A stretch of DNA of 64,000 nucleotides from Amycolatopsis tolypomycina (GCF_900105945.1 NZ_FNSO01000004.1:3906001-3970000), one strand, 5' to 3'; numbered from the stretch's first letter, positions 28,421 to 37,479 are shown. Notes: generated from the sequence alone by a model not told the origin. Made by a program: numbers and translations.

Positions 28421-28454
28421 TCCGGTTCTGCTCCGCCGCCGAAGGAGAATCACC

Positions 28455-29687
28455 ATGACCGTAGTTCGCCGTGCCCTCGTGCTGACCGCGGGCGCCGCGC
28501 TGCTGGCCGCCTGCAGCCCCAGCCCGGCCCCGTCCGCGCCCGGCGGCGCCGACGCGCCGGCCGCCACGTCGATCACCGAGCTCGACTACTACGCCGACGA
28601 GCAGGGGTCCGCCGCTTGGCAGAAGATCCTCGACACCTGCGCCACGCAGACCGGGATCAAGATCGAGCGCCAGAAGGTGCCGACCAACCAGATGCTGCCG
28701 AAGGTGCTGCAGAGCGCCAGCTCGAAGACGCTGCCGAACCTGCTCTTCACCGACAACCCGACGCTGCAGCAGGTCGCCGCCACCGGCGCGCTGACCCCGC
28801 TGAGCGACTACGGCATCAGCACCGACGGCTACTACCCCAGCATCGTCAAGGCCGGGACCTACCAGGACAAGGTGTACGGTGTCGCGCCCGGCGTCAACGG
28901 CCTCGCGCTGATCTACAACAAGGACCTCCTGCAGGCCGCGGGTGTCGAGCCGCCGAAGACGTGGGACGAGCTGAAGGCCGCCGCGGCGAAGCTGACCAAG
29001 GACGGCAAGTACGGGCTCGCCTTCTCGGCCATCCCGTCCGAAGAGGGCACCTGGCAGTTCCTCCCGTTCTTCTGGAGCAACGGCGCCGAACTGTCCCAAT
29101 TGGACTCGCCGCAGGCGACGCAGGCCCTGCAGTACGTCACCGACCTGGTGAACTCCGGGTCGGCGTCGAAGTCCGTCGTGACCTGGAACCAGAACGACGT
29201 CGCCGACCAGTTCGTCGGCGGCAACGCGGCGATGATGATCAACGGGTCGTGGAACATCGCCCGCCTCGACGAGCAGAAGTCGCTGCACTACGGCGTCGTG
29301 CCGATGCCGGTGCCGCAGGCCGGCGGCAAGCCGGTGGTCGCCCTCGGCGGTGAGGTCGGCACGATCCCGGTGACCAGCGGGCCCGCCCAGCAGGCCGCCG
29401 GCAAGGTGCTCTCCTGCATCCTGTCCGAGCCGACGATGGTCGAGTGGAGCAAGGCGCACGCCTACATCCCTTCGAAGACGGCAGTGGCCGAGAAGTTCGG
29501 CAAGGACCAGCCCGCCATGCAGGCCTTCGTCGACGAGGTCGGCACGGCCCGCTCCCGCACCGCCGAGCTCGGCGAGAAGTACCCGAAGGTCTCCCAGGCA
29601 CTGGCCGACGCGCTCCAGGCGGCACTGACCGGCAAGACCCCGGTCGACCAGGCGCTCAAGGCCGCGCAGCAGGCGAGCGGCTCGTGA
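28455..29687 (+). CDS. ABC sugar transporter, lipoprotein substrate-binding protein
   Basis: 410 aa. Lipoprotein signal with lipobox LLAAC, Cys20 as the lipidated residue. The body is a carbohydrate-binding (family 1, MalE-type) extracellular protein: VYGVAPGVNGLALIYNKDLL, KTWDELKAAAAKL, and GNAAMMINGSWNIA are typical. It follows lacI by 34 bases (AAGGAG ribosome site seen) and overlaps the first permease by four bases (GTGA). It would capture the sugar released by the secreted GH3 and similar enzymes. Confidence 0.94.
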   Translation: MTVVRRALVLTAGAALLAACSPSPAPSAPGGADAPAATSITELDYYADEQGSAAWQKILDTCATQTGIKIERQKVPTNQMLPKVLQSASSKTLPNLLFTDNPTLQQVAATGALTPLSDYGISTDGYYPSIVKAGTYQDKVYGVAPGVNGLALIYNKDLLQAAGVEPPKTWDELKAAAAKLTKDGKYGLAFSAIPSEEGTWQFLPFFWSNGAELSQLDSPQATQALQYVTDLVNSGSASKSVVTWNQNDVADQFVGGNAAMMINGSWNIARLDEQKSLHYGVVPMPVPQAGGKPVVALGGEVGTIPVTSGPAQQAAGKVLSCILSEPTMVEWSKAHAYIPSKTAVAEKFGKDQPAMQAFVDEVGTARSRTAELGEKYPKVSQALADALQAALTGKTPVDQALKAAQQASGS

Positions 29688-30622
29688 CGCTCGCCGCTGC
29701 CCCGACGGTCTCGGCGGCACCCCGCGCGAACCGGAAGTCCCGCCGGGACAACCGGTTCGCCGCGTGGGCGTTCCTGCTGCCCGCCCTGGCCTACATCATC
29801 TTGTTCTTCGGCTATCCCCTGGTCGCGAACCTGGTGATGAGCACCCAGAACTACACGGTGAAGTCGTTCTACACCGGCGAAGCACCCTTCGTCGGCATCG
29901 CGAACTACTCCGCCGTGCTGCACAACCCGCTGTTCTCGACGGCGGCGCTCAACACGGTGCTGTTCACCGCCGGGTCGATCGTCTTCCAGTTCGGCATCGG
30001 GCTGGCGCTCGCGGTGTTCTTCAACGGCCGCTTCCTCGGCAGCGCGCTGCTGCGCTCGCTGCTCCTGCTGCCATGGCTGCTGCCGCTGGTGGTCAGCGGC
30101 GCGGTCTGGCGGTGGATGTTCGACCAGGACCACGGCGTGCTCAACGCCTTCCTGCGCGCGGTGGGTCTCGACGCGGTGCCGTGGCTGAGCAGCACGAGCT
30201 GGGCGCTGCCGGCGGTAATCCTCACCAACATCTGGATCGGCATCCCGTTCAACCTGGTGATCCTGCACGGCGGCCTGCGCGCGATCCCGGCGTCACTCTA
30301 CGAGGCCGCGGCGCTGGACGGCGCCGGCGCGTGGCAGCGGTTCCGGCACGTCACCTGGCCGCTGCTGCGGCCGGTCACCGGGATCGTCCTCATGCTCGGC
30401 CTGGTCTACACGATCAAGGTGTTCGACGTGATCATGGTGGTCACCGGCGGCGGGCCGGCCAACGCCACGCAGACGCTGACAACGTGGTCGTACCGGCTGT
30501 CCTTCCAGGACTTCGCGTTCGGGCAGGGTGCCGCGGTCGGCAACGTCCTCATCGTGGTGGCGACGCTCTTCGGGCTGTTGTACCTCCGTTCGGCGAAGGC
30601 GACCCTGGCGGAGGCGGCATGA
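29684..30622 (+). CDS. ABC sugar transporter permease (MalF type)
   Basis: 312 aa from the GTG at 29684, which overlaps the stop of the binding-protein gene. Six membrane helices are visible, the first from ~28 (WAFLLPALAYIILFFGYPLV). The EAA loop reads EAAALDGAGAWQRFRHVTWPLL, the contact site for the ATPase. No ATP-binding subunit lies in this operon, which is usual for actinobacterial CUT1 systems that share MsiK. Together with the next gene it forms the membrane pore. Confidence 0.94.
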   Translation: MTLAAAPTVSAAPRANRKSRRDNRFAAWAFLLPALAYIILFFGYPLVANLVMSTQNYTVKSFYTGEAPFVGIANYSAVLHNPLFSTAALNTVLFTAGSIVFQFGIGLALAVFFNGRFLGSALLRSLLLLPWLLPLVVSGAVWRWMFDQDHGVLNAFLRAVGLDAVPWLSSTSWALPAVILTNIWIGIPFNLVILHGGLRAIPASLYEAAALDGAGAWQRFRHVTWPLLRPVTGIVLMLGLVYTIKVFDVIMVVTGGGPANATQTLTTWSYRLSFQDFAFGQGAAVGNVLIVVATLFGLLYLRSAKATLAEAA

Positions 30623-31434
30623 AGACGGCGAACTGGCCGCGCACGGTGTTCGGCGTGCTGATCGTCGCGGTCCTGCTGTTCCCGCTGTACTGGATGGTCA
30701 ACGCGTCCCTGCAGCCCAGCGGCGCGCTGCTGCGTCCCGACCCGGCGTTCTTCCCCGTCGACGGCACCCTGGACGGCTATCGCAAGGCCGTCTCGACGCA
30801 GGGACCGAACCTGCTCTCCAGCGTCGTGGTCGCGCTCGGCACGGTGTTCGTGTCGCTGCTGGTGGCGGCGCCGGCGTCGTACGCGCTGGCCCAGCTGAAG
30901 GTGCGCGGCGGTCCGGTGCTGGTGTTCGTGCTGCTCATCGTGCAGATGATCCCGGGCATCGTGATGGCCAACGCGCTCTACACCGTGTTCAGCAACCTCG
31001 GCCTGATCGACAACTACCTCGGGCTGGTGCTCGCCGACTCCACCGCGACCATCCCGTTCGCGATTCTCCTCCTGCGGGCGTTCATGATCTCGGTGCCGAA
31101 GGAGCTCACCGAGGCGTCCAGAGTGGACGGTGCCGGGTACTGGCGCACGTTCTTCTCGATCATCCTCCCGGTCAGCCGCAACGCCCTCGTCACCGCCGGG
31201 TTGTTCGCGTTCCTGTTCGCCTGGGCGGACTTCCTGTTCGCCGTCACCCTGACCACCGGTCAGTCGTTCGAGCCCATCACCGTGGGCATCTACCGCTTCG
31301 TCGGCAACCAGTCCGCCGACTGGAACGGGATCATGGCGACCGCCGTGCTCGCCGCGATCCCCGCGGCCGTCCTGCTGGTCGTCGCCCAGCGCTACGTCGT
31401 CGCCGGGCTGACCAGCGGCGCCGTCAAAGACTGA
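30619..31434 (+). CDS. ABC sugar transporter permease (MalG type)
   Basis: 271 aa from the ATG at 30619, overlapping the previous stop by four bases (ATGA). Six membrane helices; the EAA loop is TEASRVDGAGYWRTFFSIILPVSR. The C-terminus LTSGAVKD is the usual CUT1 permease end. Partner of the preceding permease. The next gene follows after 17 bases with its own AAGGAG. Confidence 0.94.
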   Translation: MKTANWPRTVFGVLIVAVLLFPLYWMVNASLQPSGALLRPDPAFFPVDGTLDGYRKAVSTQGPNLLSSVVVALGTVFVSLLVAAPASYALAQLKVRGGPVLVFVLLIVQMIPGIVMANALYTVFSNLGLIDNYLGLVLADSTATIPFAILLLRAFMISVPKELTEASRVDGAGYWRTFFSIILPVSRNALVTAGLFAFLFAWADFLFAVTLTTGQSFEPITVGIYRFVGNQSADWNGIMATAVLAAIPAAVLLVVAQRYVVAGLTSGAVKD

Positions 31435-31451
31435 TTCCAAGGAGACACCGC

Positions 31452-33455
31452 GTGATCGCCACGACCGAAGACGGCCGCTCGCTCGAAGTCCGCGTGCGGC
31501 ACGAGGTGCTGCGCGTCGAACCGTGGGGCGCCGACAGCCTCCGCGTGCGCGCCGGACGGCACCGCATCCTCGACGACGTCCCGGGTGCGCTGCTGCCCGC
31601 GAAGCCGTCCGCCGCCACCGCGACCGTGGAGGGACGCACCGGCCGGGTCGTCAACGGCGCGCTCACCGCGATCGTCGAGATCGCCGACACCGACACCGGC
31701 ATCGACACGCAGCTGAAGTTCGTCCGCACCGGCACCGGCGAGGAGCTGCTCTCCGAGCAGCGCGCGCACTTCTGGTGGCCGGGGGCGCGGCTGTTCATGC
31801 CCTCCCGCAACGGCTACGGCCGCCTCGAACAGCGGTTCACCGCCTACGACGACGAGCGGATCTTCGGTCTCGGGCAGCGCACGCACGGCCGGCTCGACCA
31901 GAAGGGCCTCGTGCTCGACCTGGTGCAGCGCAACGCCGAGGTGTCGGTGCCGTTCCTGCTGTCCAGCCGCGGCTACGGGTTCCTGTGGAACAGCCCCGCC
32001 GTCGGCCGCGTGGAGCTGGCCGCCAACGGCACCCGCTGGGTCGCCGACGACGCCCGGCAGATCGACTACTGGATCACCACCGGCGAGGGCCCGCGCCAGA
32101 TCCTCGGTCACTACGCCGACGCGACCGGCCACGCGCCGATGCTGCCGGAGTGGGCGGCCGGGTTCTGGCAGTCGAAGCTGCGCTACCGCACGCAGGAGGA
32201 GCTGCTGTCCGTCGCGCGGGAGTACCACGCACGGGGGCTGCCGCTGTCGGTGATCGTGACCGACTTCTTCCACTGGACGCACCTCGGCGACTGGAAGTTC
32301 GACACCGCGGACTGGCCGGACCCGGCCGGGCTGGTGCGGGAGCTCGATGATCTCGGCGTCAAGCTGATGGTGTCGGTGTGGCCGTCGGTGAACCCGCTGT
32401 CGGAGAACTACCGCGAGCTGCACGAGCAAGGGCTCCTGGTCGCCGCGGAGAGCGGCGTCCCGTTCCACGCGCCGTGGAAGGACAAGGGCTTCGACGTCGA
32501 GATGCCGGTGGCGTTCTACGACGCGACCAACCCGCAGGCGCGGCAGTTCGTCTGGAGCAAGGTCAAGGAGAACTACTACGACCTGGGCGTGCGCGCGTGG
32601 TGGCTGGACGGCGACGAGCCGGAGATCCAGCCCGGCCACCCGCACAACCTGGGCTTCCACGCCGGCCCCGGCGCGGAGGTGTTCAACCTCTACCCGCAGG
32701 CCAACGCGCAGACGTTCCACGACGGCATCCGCGCCGAGGGCGACGACGAGGTGGTGCTGCTGTCCCGCTCGGCGTGGGCGGGCAGCCAGCGTTACGGGGC
32801 GGCGCTCTGGTCGGGTGACATCGGCGCGACCTGGGAGTCGCTGCGGACGCAGGTGCGGGCCGGGCTGAACGTGGCGGTGGCCGGGATCCCGTGGTGGACC
32901 ACGGACATCGGCGGCTTCCACGGCGGCGACCCTTCCTCGCCCGAATACCGCGAGCTGATGGTGCGGTGGTTCTCCTACGGCGTGTTCTGCCCGCTGTTCC
33001 GCCTGCACGGCTACCGCGACCCGCGCCCGGCGTTCGGCCCGCAGATGACCGGCGGCCCCAACGAGGTCTGGTCGTACGGCGAGTCCGCGTACGAGTCGAT
33101 CACCGGGTCGCTGCGGCTGCGCGAGCGGCTGCGGCCGTACCTGATGGAGCAGATGCGGGTGGCGCACGAGCAGGGCATCCCGCCGATGCGCCCGCTGTTC
33201 GTCGACTTCCCGGCGGACAGCGCGGCCTGGGACGTCGACGACCAGTTCCTGCTCGGCCCGGACGTGCTGGTGGCCCCGGTGCTGGAACCGGGCGTCACCG
33301 CCCGCCGGGTGTACCTCCCGGCGGGGGCGACGTGGACGGACGCGGTGACCGGCGAGCGGTACGCGGGCGGCGAGTGGGTCGAGGCCCCGGCCCCGGCGGA
33401 GCGCATCCCGGTGTTCCTCCGCGACGGGGCGGACCTGCCGATCCGCGAGCCGTAG
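31452..33455 (+). CDS. GH31 glycosidase, probable alpha-xylosidase
   Basis: 667 aa from the GTG at 31452 (AAGGAG upstream), no signal peptide, so cytosolic. The GH31 barrel shows nucleophile D386 in WWLDGDEPE and acid/base D456 in WSGDIGATW, with SRSAWAGSQRYG before it and FCPLFRLHGYR after. WWLD-x-x-EPE resembles bacterial alpha-xylosidases more than the WxDMNE motif of alpha-glucosidases. In operon with the importer, it would cut imported alpha-xylosides such as xyloglucan oligosaccharides, with the secreted GH3 acting outside. Alpha-glucosidase or sulfoquinovosidase are less likely alternatives. Confidence 0.88.
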   Translation: MIATTEDGRSLEVRVRHEVLRVEPWGADSLRVRAGRHRILDDVPGALLPAKPSAATATVEGRTGRVVNGALTAIVEIADTDTGIDTQLKFVRTGTGEELLSEQRAHFWWPGARLFMPSRNGYGRLEQRFTAYDDERIFGLGQRTHGRLDQKGLVLDLVQRNAEVSVPFLLSSRGYGFLWNSPAVGRVELAANGTRWVADDARQIDYWITTGEGPRQILGHYADATGHAPMLPEWAAGFWQSKLRYRTQEELLSVAREYHARGLPLSVIVTDFFHWTHLGDWKFDTADWPDPAGLVRELDDLGVKLMVSVWPSVNPLSENYRELHEQGLLVAAESGVPFHAPWKDKGFDVEMPVAFYDATNPQARQFVWSKVKENYYDLGVRAWWLDGDEPEIQPGHPHNLGFHAGPGAEVFNLYPQANAQTFHDGIRAEGDDEVVLLSRSAWAGSQRYGAALWSGDIGATWESLRTQVRAGLNVAVAGIPWWTTDIGGFHGGDPSSPEYRELMVRWFSYGVFCPLFRLHGYRDPRPAFGPQMTGGPNEVWSYGESAYESITGSLRLRERLRPYLMEQMRVAHEQGIPPMRPLFVDFPADSAAWDVDDQFLLGPDVLVAPVLEPGVTARRVYLPAGATWTDAVTGERYAGGEWVEAPAPAERIPVFLRDGADLPIREP

Positions 33456-33458
33456 CGG

Positions 33459-34067
33459 CTACCGCTCCCGCAGCTCGACCCACGGCTGGGGCTCGGGCTC
33501 GCCCGGTGCCCAGCCCCGCGGCCAGGTCCGGACCACGTCGGCGTCGGTCCGGACCTGCGCCCCGGTGAAGTCGAACTCGGCGGCCGTCATGCCCGTGAAG
33601 TCCACGGGTCCGGCGAAGTACGTCCCGGCGAAGCTCGCCTTGCCGACCGCGCAGCCGCGCAGGTCCACCGCGTGGAGCACCAGGTCGTCGAAGTCCAGGT
33701 CCATCCCGGGCCAGAACCGCGGCGACCCGGGACGCAGGTGGGGCAGCAGGCGCCGCCACAGCTCGGCCTGCCACGCCGGCTGGTCCGGCCACTCGTACCC
33801 GAACTCGGCGAGGATTTCGTCGACGCACTGCCGTCGGCGGTCGGGGTGGCCGTCGGCGTGCTCGGCGAAGGAGTCCAGCGCGGCCAGCCGGGTGGTGTAG
33901 TCGTCGGCCAGGAGCCGGGCTTCGACCTCCTCGGGCACCGGTTCCGGCGGCGCCGACGGCGTGAGCACCTCCGCCGGACGGTCCCGGCGCAGGAGCAGCC
34001 ACGCCGTGACCGCCCCGGACACGGCGCCGATCACCGCGAGGATCGCGAACGGCGTGATGGTCGACAT
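33459..34067 (-). CDS. Membrane-anchored pentapeptide-like hypothetical protein
   Basis: About 202 aa from the ATG at 34067; 18 more codons could be read up to 34121 but would overlap the divergent TetR start. One N-terminal membrane helix (PFAILAVIGAVSGAVTAWLLL), then a helical region (LADDYTTRLAALDSFAEHADGHPDRRRQCVDEIL...) and a C-terminal set of short beta-turn units (DLDFDDLVLHAVDLRGCAVGKASFAGTYF...) of pentapeptide-repeat type. Such proteins are common, uncharacterised, single-pass proteins in Pseudonocardiales. It is convergent with the GH31 gene, three bases apart. Confidence 0.7.
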   Translation of the reverse strand: MSTITPFAILAVIGAVSGAVTAWLLLRRDRPAEVLTPSAPPEPVPEEVEARLLADDYTTRLAALDSFAEHADGHPDRRRQCVDEILAEFGYEWPDQPAWQAELWRRLLPHLRPGSPRFWPGMDLDFDDLVLHAVDLRGCAVGKASFAGTYFAGPVDFTGMTAAEFDFTGAQVRTDADVVRTWPRGWAPGEPEPQPWVELRER

Positions 34068-34111
34068 ACCGATGATTGTCCCGGGCGCGGCCAGCGAATT
34101 AAAGTGGACCT

Positions 34112-34714
34112 GTGAGTCCAAAGCTGACCCCGAAGGGTGCCGCGACGCGGCAGCGGATCGTCGAGGGCGCCGCGGCGGAGATCCGCGAGCGCGGGGTCGC
34201 CGTCACGACGCTCGACGACGTCCGGGCGCGGACGGGGACGAGCAAGAGCCAGCTCTTCCACTACTTCCCCGACGGCAAGGAAGAGCTCCTGCTGGCGGTG
34301 GCGCGGTACGAGGCGGACCAGGTCATCGAGGTCCAGCAGCCGCAGCTGGGCAGGCTGACGTCGTGGGCGGCGTGGCGGCGCTGGCGCGACACGGTCGTCT
34401 CGCACTACGACAGCCGGGGGCAGCACTGCCCGCTCAACGTGCTGATCTCCCAGCTCGGCCGGGCGACACCGGGGGCGCAGGCCGTGGTGACCGAGCTGCT
34501 GCACCGCTGGCAGGACGAGATCGAGGCGGGCATCCGCCACCTGCAGCGGGCCGGCGAGGTCAGCCAGGACCTGGACGCCGGACGCGCGGCGGCCGCCCTG
34601 CTGGCCGGCATCCAGGGCGGCGTGGTGGTGATGCTGTCGACCGGCCGCATCGACCACCTGGAAGCGGCGCTCGACGTCGGCATCGGCAACCTGCGGGCAA
34701 GCGGGAACCGGTGA
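34112..34714 (+). CDS. TetR-family transcriptional regulator
   Basis: 200 aa. N-terminal TetR HTH (RQRIVEGAAAEIRERGVAVTTLDDVRARTGTSKSQLFHYFPDGKEEL) and a C-terminal ligand domain with CPLNVLISQLGR, a Cys shared by the TetR_C_33/LmrA-like group. The GTG start lacks a ribosome site; TAAAGT at 34100-34105, six bases upstream, suggests a leaderless mRNA. Divergent from the membrane protein and convergent with yceI. Its target is not evident; no clear palindrome was seen in the short gap before it. Confidence 0.92.
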   Translation: MSPKLTPKGAATRQRIVEGAAAEIRERGVAVTTLDDVRARTGTSKSQLFHYFPDGKEELLLAVARYEADQVIEVQQPQLGRLTSWAAWRRWRDTVVSHYDSRGQHCPLNVLISQLGRATPGAQAVVTELLHRWQDEIEAGIRHLQRAGEVSQDLDAGRAAAALLAGIQGGVVVMLSTGRIDHLEAALDVGIGNLRASGNR

Positions 34715-34736
34715 GCCCGGTTCCCGCTCCCGCCGG

Positions 34737-35294
34737 TCAGGCGGACTTGATCGCGGAGATCTCGAACTCCAGCGTGACCTTGTCGCTCACCAGCACGCCA
34801 CCGGTCTCGAGGGCGGCGTTCCAGGTGATGCCGTAGTCCTTGCGGCTGATCGTGGTCGAGCCCTCGAAGCCGATCCGGTCGTTGCCGAACGGGTCCTTGG
34901 CCGAGCCCTCGAACTCGAACGGGACGGTGACCGAACGGGTGACGTCCTTGATGGTCAGGTCGCCGGTGACGTCGAAGCTCGTGTCGCCGGTCTGCTTGAT
35001 CTCGGTCGAGGTGAAGGTGATCTGCGGGTACTCGTCCATCGACAGGAAGTCGTTGCTCTTCAGGTGCCCGTCGCGGTCGGCGTTGCGGGTGTCGATGCTG
35101 TGGGCCTGGATGGTCACCTGGACGCTCGACTTCTCCGGCGCGTCGCCGTCGATGGTCGCGGCGCCGGTGAACTCGTTGAAGCTGCCGCGCACCTTGGTCA
35201 CCATGGCATGCCGGGCGACGAACCCGATCCGCGAGTGGGCGGCGTCGAGGGTGTATTCGCCGGTCAGCTGGGGGTAGGTGGTCGCGCTGGTCAT
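34737..35294 (-). CDS. YceI family lipid-binding protein
   Basis: 185 aa, the standard length for YceI. The lipocalin-like barrel is evident: YTLDAAHSRIGFVARHAMVTKVRGSFNEFTG at the start, then SSVQVTIQAHSIDTRNADRDGHLKSNDFL and FDVTGDLTIKDVTRSVTVPFEF. These proteins bind isoprenoid or polyisoprenoid lipids and are often induced by stress. No signal peptide, so cytosolic. It is divergent from a MarR gene with a shared control region; GAGGAG lies upstream of the ATG. Confidence 0.95.
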   Translation of the reverse strand: MTSATTYPQLTGEYTLDAAHSRIGFVARHAMVTKVRGSFNEFTGAATIDGDAPEKSSVQVTIQAHSIDTRNADRDGHLKSNDFLSMDEYPQITFTSTEIKQTGDTSFDVTGDLTIKDVTRSVTVPFEFEGSAKDPFGNDRIGFEGSTTISRKDYGITWNAALETGGVLVSDKVTLEFEISAIKSA

Positions 35295-35348
35295 CGCTGT
35301 TCTTCTCTCCTCGTGGTGGCACCCCCCGGTGATTGAGGGTTCAACGAC

Positions 35349-35394
35349 ACTGTACTCACTTTGGCTGGTTGCGCAAGCAAGCTTTCGGTAGAGT
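35349..35394. promoter_or_regulatory. yceI/marR divergent promoters with candidate MarR operator
   Basis: The palindrome TTGCGCAA (35369-35376), part of TTGCGCAAGCAA, covers the -35 box of a yceI promoter read on the minus strand: TTGCGC, 16 bases, TACAGT (35349-35354). On the plus strand TAGAGT (35389-35394) ends seven bases before the marR ATG at 35402, as in leaderless promoters. A protein on this palindrome would block both promoters, so the adjacent MarR is the natural candidate. Confidence 0.55.
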
Positions 35395-35401
35395 CGCCGA
35401 C

Positions 35402-35878
35402 ATGGGTGATCTGGCCGCGCTCGACCTCGACGAAGCCGCCTTCTGGCGGCCGCTGATGCGCATCATGACGGCGTTGCCGCGCGCGCTGGAGGACCACTTC
35501 CTGCCCGAGACGGGCCTCGCGATCACCGACTACGGCGTGCTGGTCGCGCTGTCGGAGGCGCCGGACCGCCTGCTCCGCATCTCGGCGCTGGCGGCGACCA
35601 CCGGGCTGTCGCTGAGCCGGATCAGCCGGGTCGTCGACGACCTGACCCGCCGCGGCCTGGTCGAGAAGCGCCGGTGCGCCGAAGACGGCCGCGCGTCCAA
35701 CGCCGTGCTGACCGAGGCCGGATTGGCCAAACTGGAGGCGGCCTACCCGAGCCACCTCGCCCGCGTGCGGGCCTCGGTGTTCGACCACCTGAGCGCCGAG
35801 GACATCCGCACGGCCGGGCCGGTGCTGGCCCGGCTGGCCGCGGCACTGGACACCGCTCCCCCGACCGACGACTGCTGA
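35402..35878 (+). CDS. MarR-family transcriptional regulator
   Basis: 158 aa from the ATG at 35402; an upstream in-frame GTG at 35333 would run through the promoter. Winged helix: LRISALAATTGLSLSRISRVVDDLTRRGLVEKRRCAEDGRASNAVLTEAG. The single Cys in EKRRCAEDGR sits in the wing and might serve as a redox switch. It is followed, eight bases later, by the hydroquinone reductase gene, and is divergent from yceI. A quinone- or oxidant-responsive role is inferred from these neighbours. Confidence 0.92.
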   Translation: MGDLAALDLDEAAFWRPLMRIMTALPRALEDHFLPETGLAITDYGVLVALSEAPDRLLRISALAATTGLSLSRISRVVDDLTRRGLVEKRRCAEDGRASNAVLTEAGLAKLEAAYPSHLARVRASVFDHLSAEDIRTAGPVLARLAAALDTAPPTDDC

Positions 35879-35886
35879 GGACGCCG

Positions 35887-36870
35887 ATGAGCGACAAGGG
35901 CGAGTACAAGCGGGACCTGAACTACATCCCGGACCGGATCACCGCCGACGGCCGCGACGGCTGGCCGGTGGAGCCGGGCCGCTACCGGCTGGTGGTCGCC
36001 CGCGCGTGCCCGTGGGCGAACCGCGCGGTGATCGTCCGGCGGCTCCTGGGCCTGGAGCCGGTGCTGTCGATGGGGATCGCCGGCCCGGTGCACGACGAGC
36101 GGAGCTGGAGCTTCGACCTGGATCCGGGTTCGAAGGACCCGGTCCTCGGCATCGAGCGCCTGCAGGAGGCGTTCTTCAAGCGCGACCCGGAGTACCCCCG
36201 CGGCATCACGGTCCCGGCGTTCGTCGACATCCCGACCGGCCAGGTCGTCACCAACGACTTCGCGCAGATGACGCTGGACATGTCGACGGAGTGGACGGAG
36301 TTCCACCGGCCCGGGGCCCCGGAGCTGTACCCGGAGAAGCTGCGCGACGAGATCGACGAGGTGGCGCAGAAGGTGTTCACCGACGTCAACAACGCGGTGT
36401 ACCAGTGCGGGTTCGCCCGGTCCCAGGAGGCGTACGAGCACTCCTACCGGAAACTGTTCGCTTGTCTCGACTGGCTGTCGGAGCGGCTGGCGGACCGGCG
36501 GTACCTGGTGGGTGACACGATCACCGAGGCGGACGTCCGCCTGTTCACCACGCTCGTCCGGTTCGACGCGGTGTACCACGGCCACTTCAAGTGCAACCGC
36601 CAGAAGCTGGCCGAGCTCCCGGTGCTGTGGGCGTACACGCGCGACCTGTTCCAGACGCCCGGGTTCGGCGACACGATCGACTTCCCCCAGATCAAGGAGC
36701 ACTACTACGTGGTGCACAAGAACGTGAACCCGACGGGCATCGTCCCGCTGGGCCCGGACCCGTCGGGCTGGCTCACCCCCCACGGCCGCGAGGAGCTGGG
36801 CGGCCGCCCGTTCGGCGACGGGACACCCCCGGGCCCGCCGCCCGAGCCCGAGCGGGTGCCCCCGCTCTGA
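35887..36870 (+). CDS. Glutathionyl/mycothiyl-hydroquinone reductase (GST superfamily, Omega-like)
   Basis: 327 aa, the usual size of YqjG/PcpF/ECM4-type enzymes. The active-site Cys is in ARACPWANR, the family's CPWA motif near residue 43; PEYPRGITVPAFVDIPTGQVVTNDF and the conserved C-terminal helices (YEHSYRKLFACLDWLSERL) follow. These enzymes reduce S-thiol-conjugated hydroquinones to free hydroquinones. Actinobacteria lack glutathione, so mycothiol is the likely thiol. In operon with MarR, with GAGGACGCC before its ATG. Nearby phenol-oxidising enzymes could supply quinones. Confidence 0.92.
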   Translation: MSDKGEYKRDLNYIPDRITADGRDGWPVEPGRYRLVVARACPWANRAVIVRRLLGLEPVLSMGIAGPVHDERSWSFDLDPGSKDPVLGIERLQEAFFKRDPEYPRGITVPAFVDIPTGQVVTNDFAQMTLDMSTEWTEFHRPGAPELYPEKLRDEIDEVAQKVFTDVNNAVYQCGFARSQEAYEHSYRKLFACLDWLSERLADRRYLVGDTITEADVRLFTTLVRFDAVYHGHFKCNRQKLAELPVLWAYTRDLFQTPGFGDTIDFPQIKEHYYVVHKNVNPTGIVPLGPDPSGWLTPHGREELGGRPFGDGTPPGPPPEPERVPPL

Positions 36871-36918
36871 TCTCCGGCCGGGGCTAAACCGACGGCGCCA
36901 CTCGGGCGTGAGGGCACC

Positions 36919-37479
36919 GTGAACACTCCGAAGGCCGCGCCCGGCGACCAGGACGTGCTGTTCCGGGCCCTGTTCGCCGAGCACTTCGGCCGCCTCGCGC
37001 GACTGGCCCACCTGCTCGGCGCGGACGACGCCGAGGGCATCGCGCAGGAGGCCTTCGTCCGGCTCCGGGGAGCCCCTGACGACCGGGCGATCACCCGGCT
37101 CCGCGCGACTGTCGTGCGCCTGACGCGGCGGCGGCCCGTGCGTCCGCGCCCGGCGCTGGAGGGGTTGTCCCGCCGCCAGCGGGAGGTCGTCGTGCTGCGG
37201 TACGGGCTGGAGCTGAGCACGACGGACATCGCGGAGATCGTCGCCCGCACACCGGCCACGGTCGAGGCGACCATCGGCTGCGCGCTGCAGAAGCTGCGTC
37301 GACGCGAGACCCGGGCGCCCGGGCGGCCGCTGCTGAAGCACGTCACACAGGCGGCTGCGCTCGCGGTGGCGGCGTCCGTGACGGCGACGGGCGTGTTCGC
37401 GACGGCTCGGCAGCTATCCGGCCCGCCGGACGTGTCGCGTCCCGTCGTCTGGGTAAGGCACGCCGCGGGGTCGCCGTAG
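36919..37479 (+). CDS. ECF-like sigma factor with C-terminal hydrophobic segment
   Basis: 186 aa. Region 2 is FRALFAEHFGRLARLAHLLGADDAEGIAQEAFVRLRG; region 4 is LSRRQREVVVLRYGLELSTTDIAEIVARTPATVEATIGCALQKLRR. The linker is short and region 2.4 is weak. After region 4 there is a hydrophobic stretch (AALAVAASVTATGVFATA) that could anchor it to the membrane. No separate anti-sigma gene follows; the C-terminal tail may take that role. GAGGG stands before the GTG start. Confidence 0.8.
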   Translation: MNTPKAAPGDQDVLFRALFAEHFGRLARLAHLLGADDAEGIAQEAFVRLRGAPDDRAITRLRATVVRLTRRRPVRPRPALEGLSRRQREVVVLRYGLELSTTDIAEIVARTPATVEATIGCALQKLRRRETRAPGRPLLKHVTQAAALAVAASVTATGVFATARQLSGPPDVSRPVVWVRHAAGSP

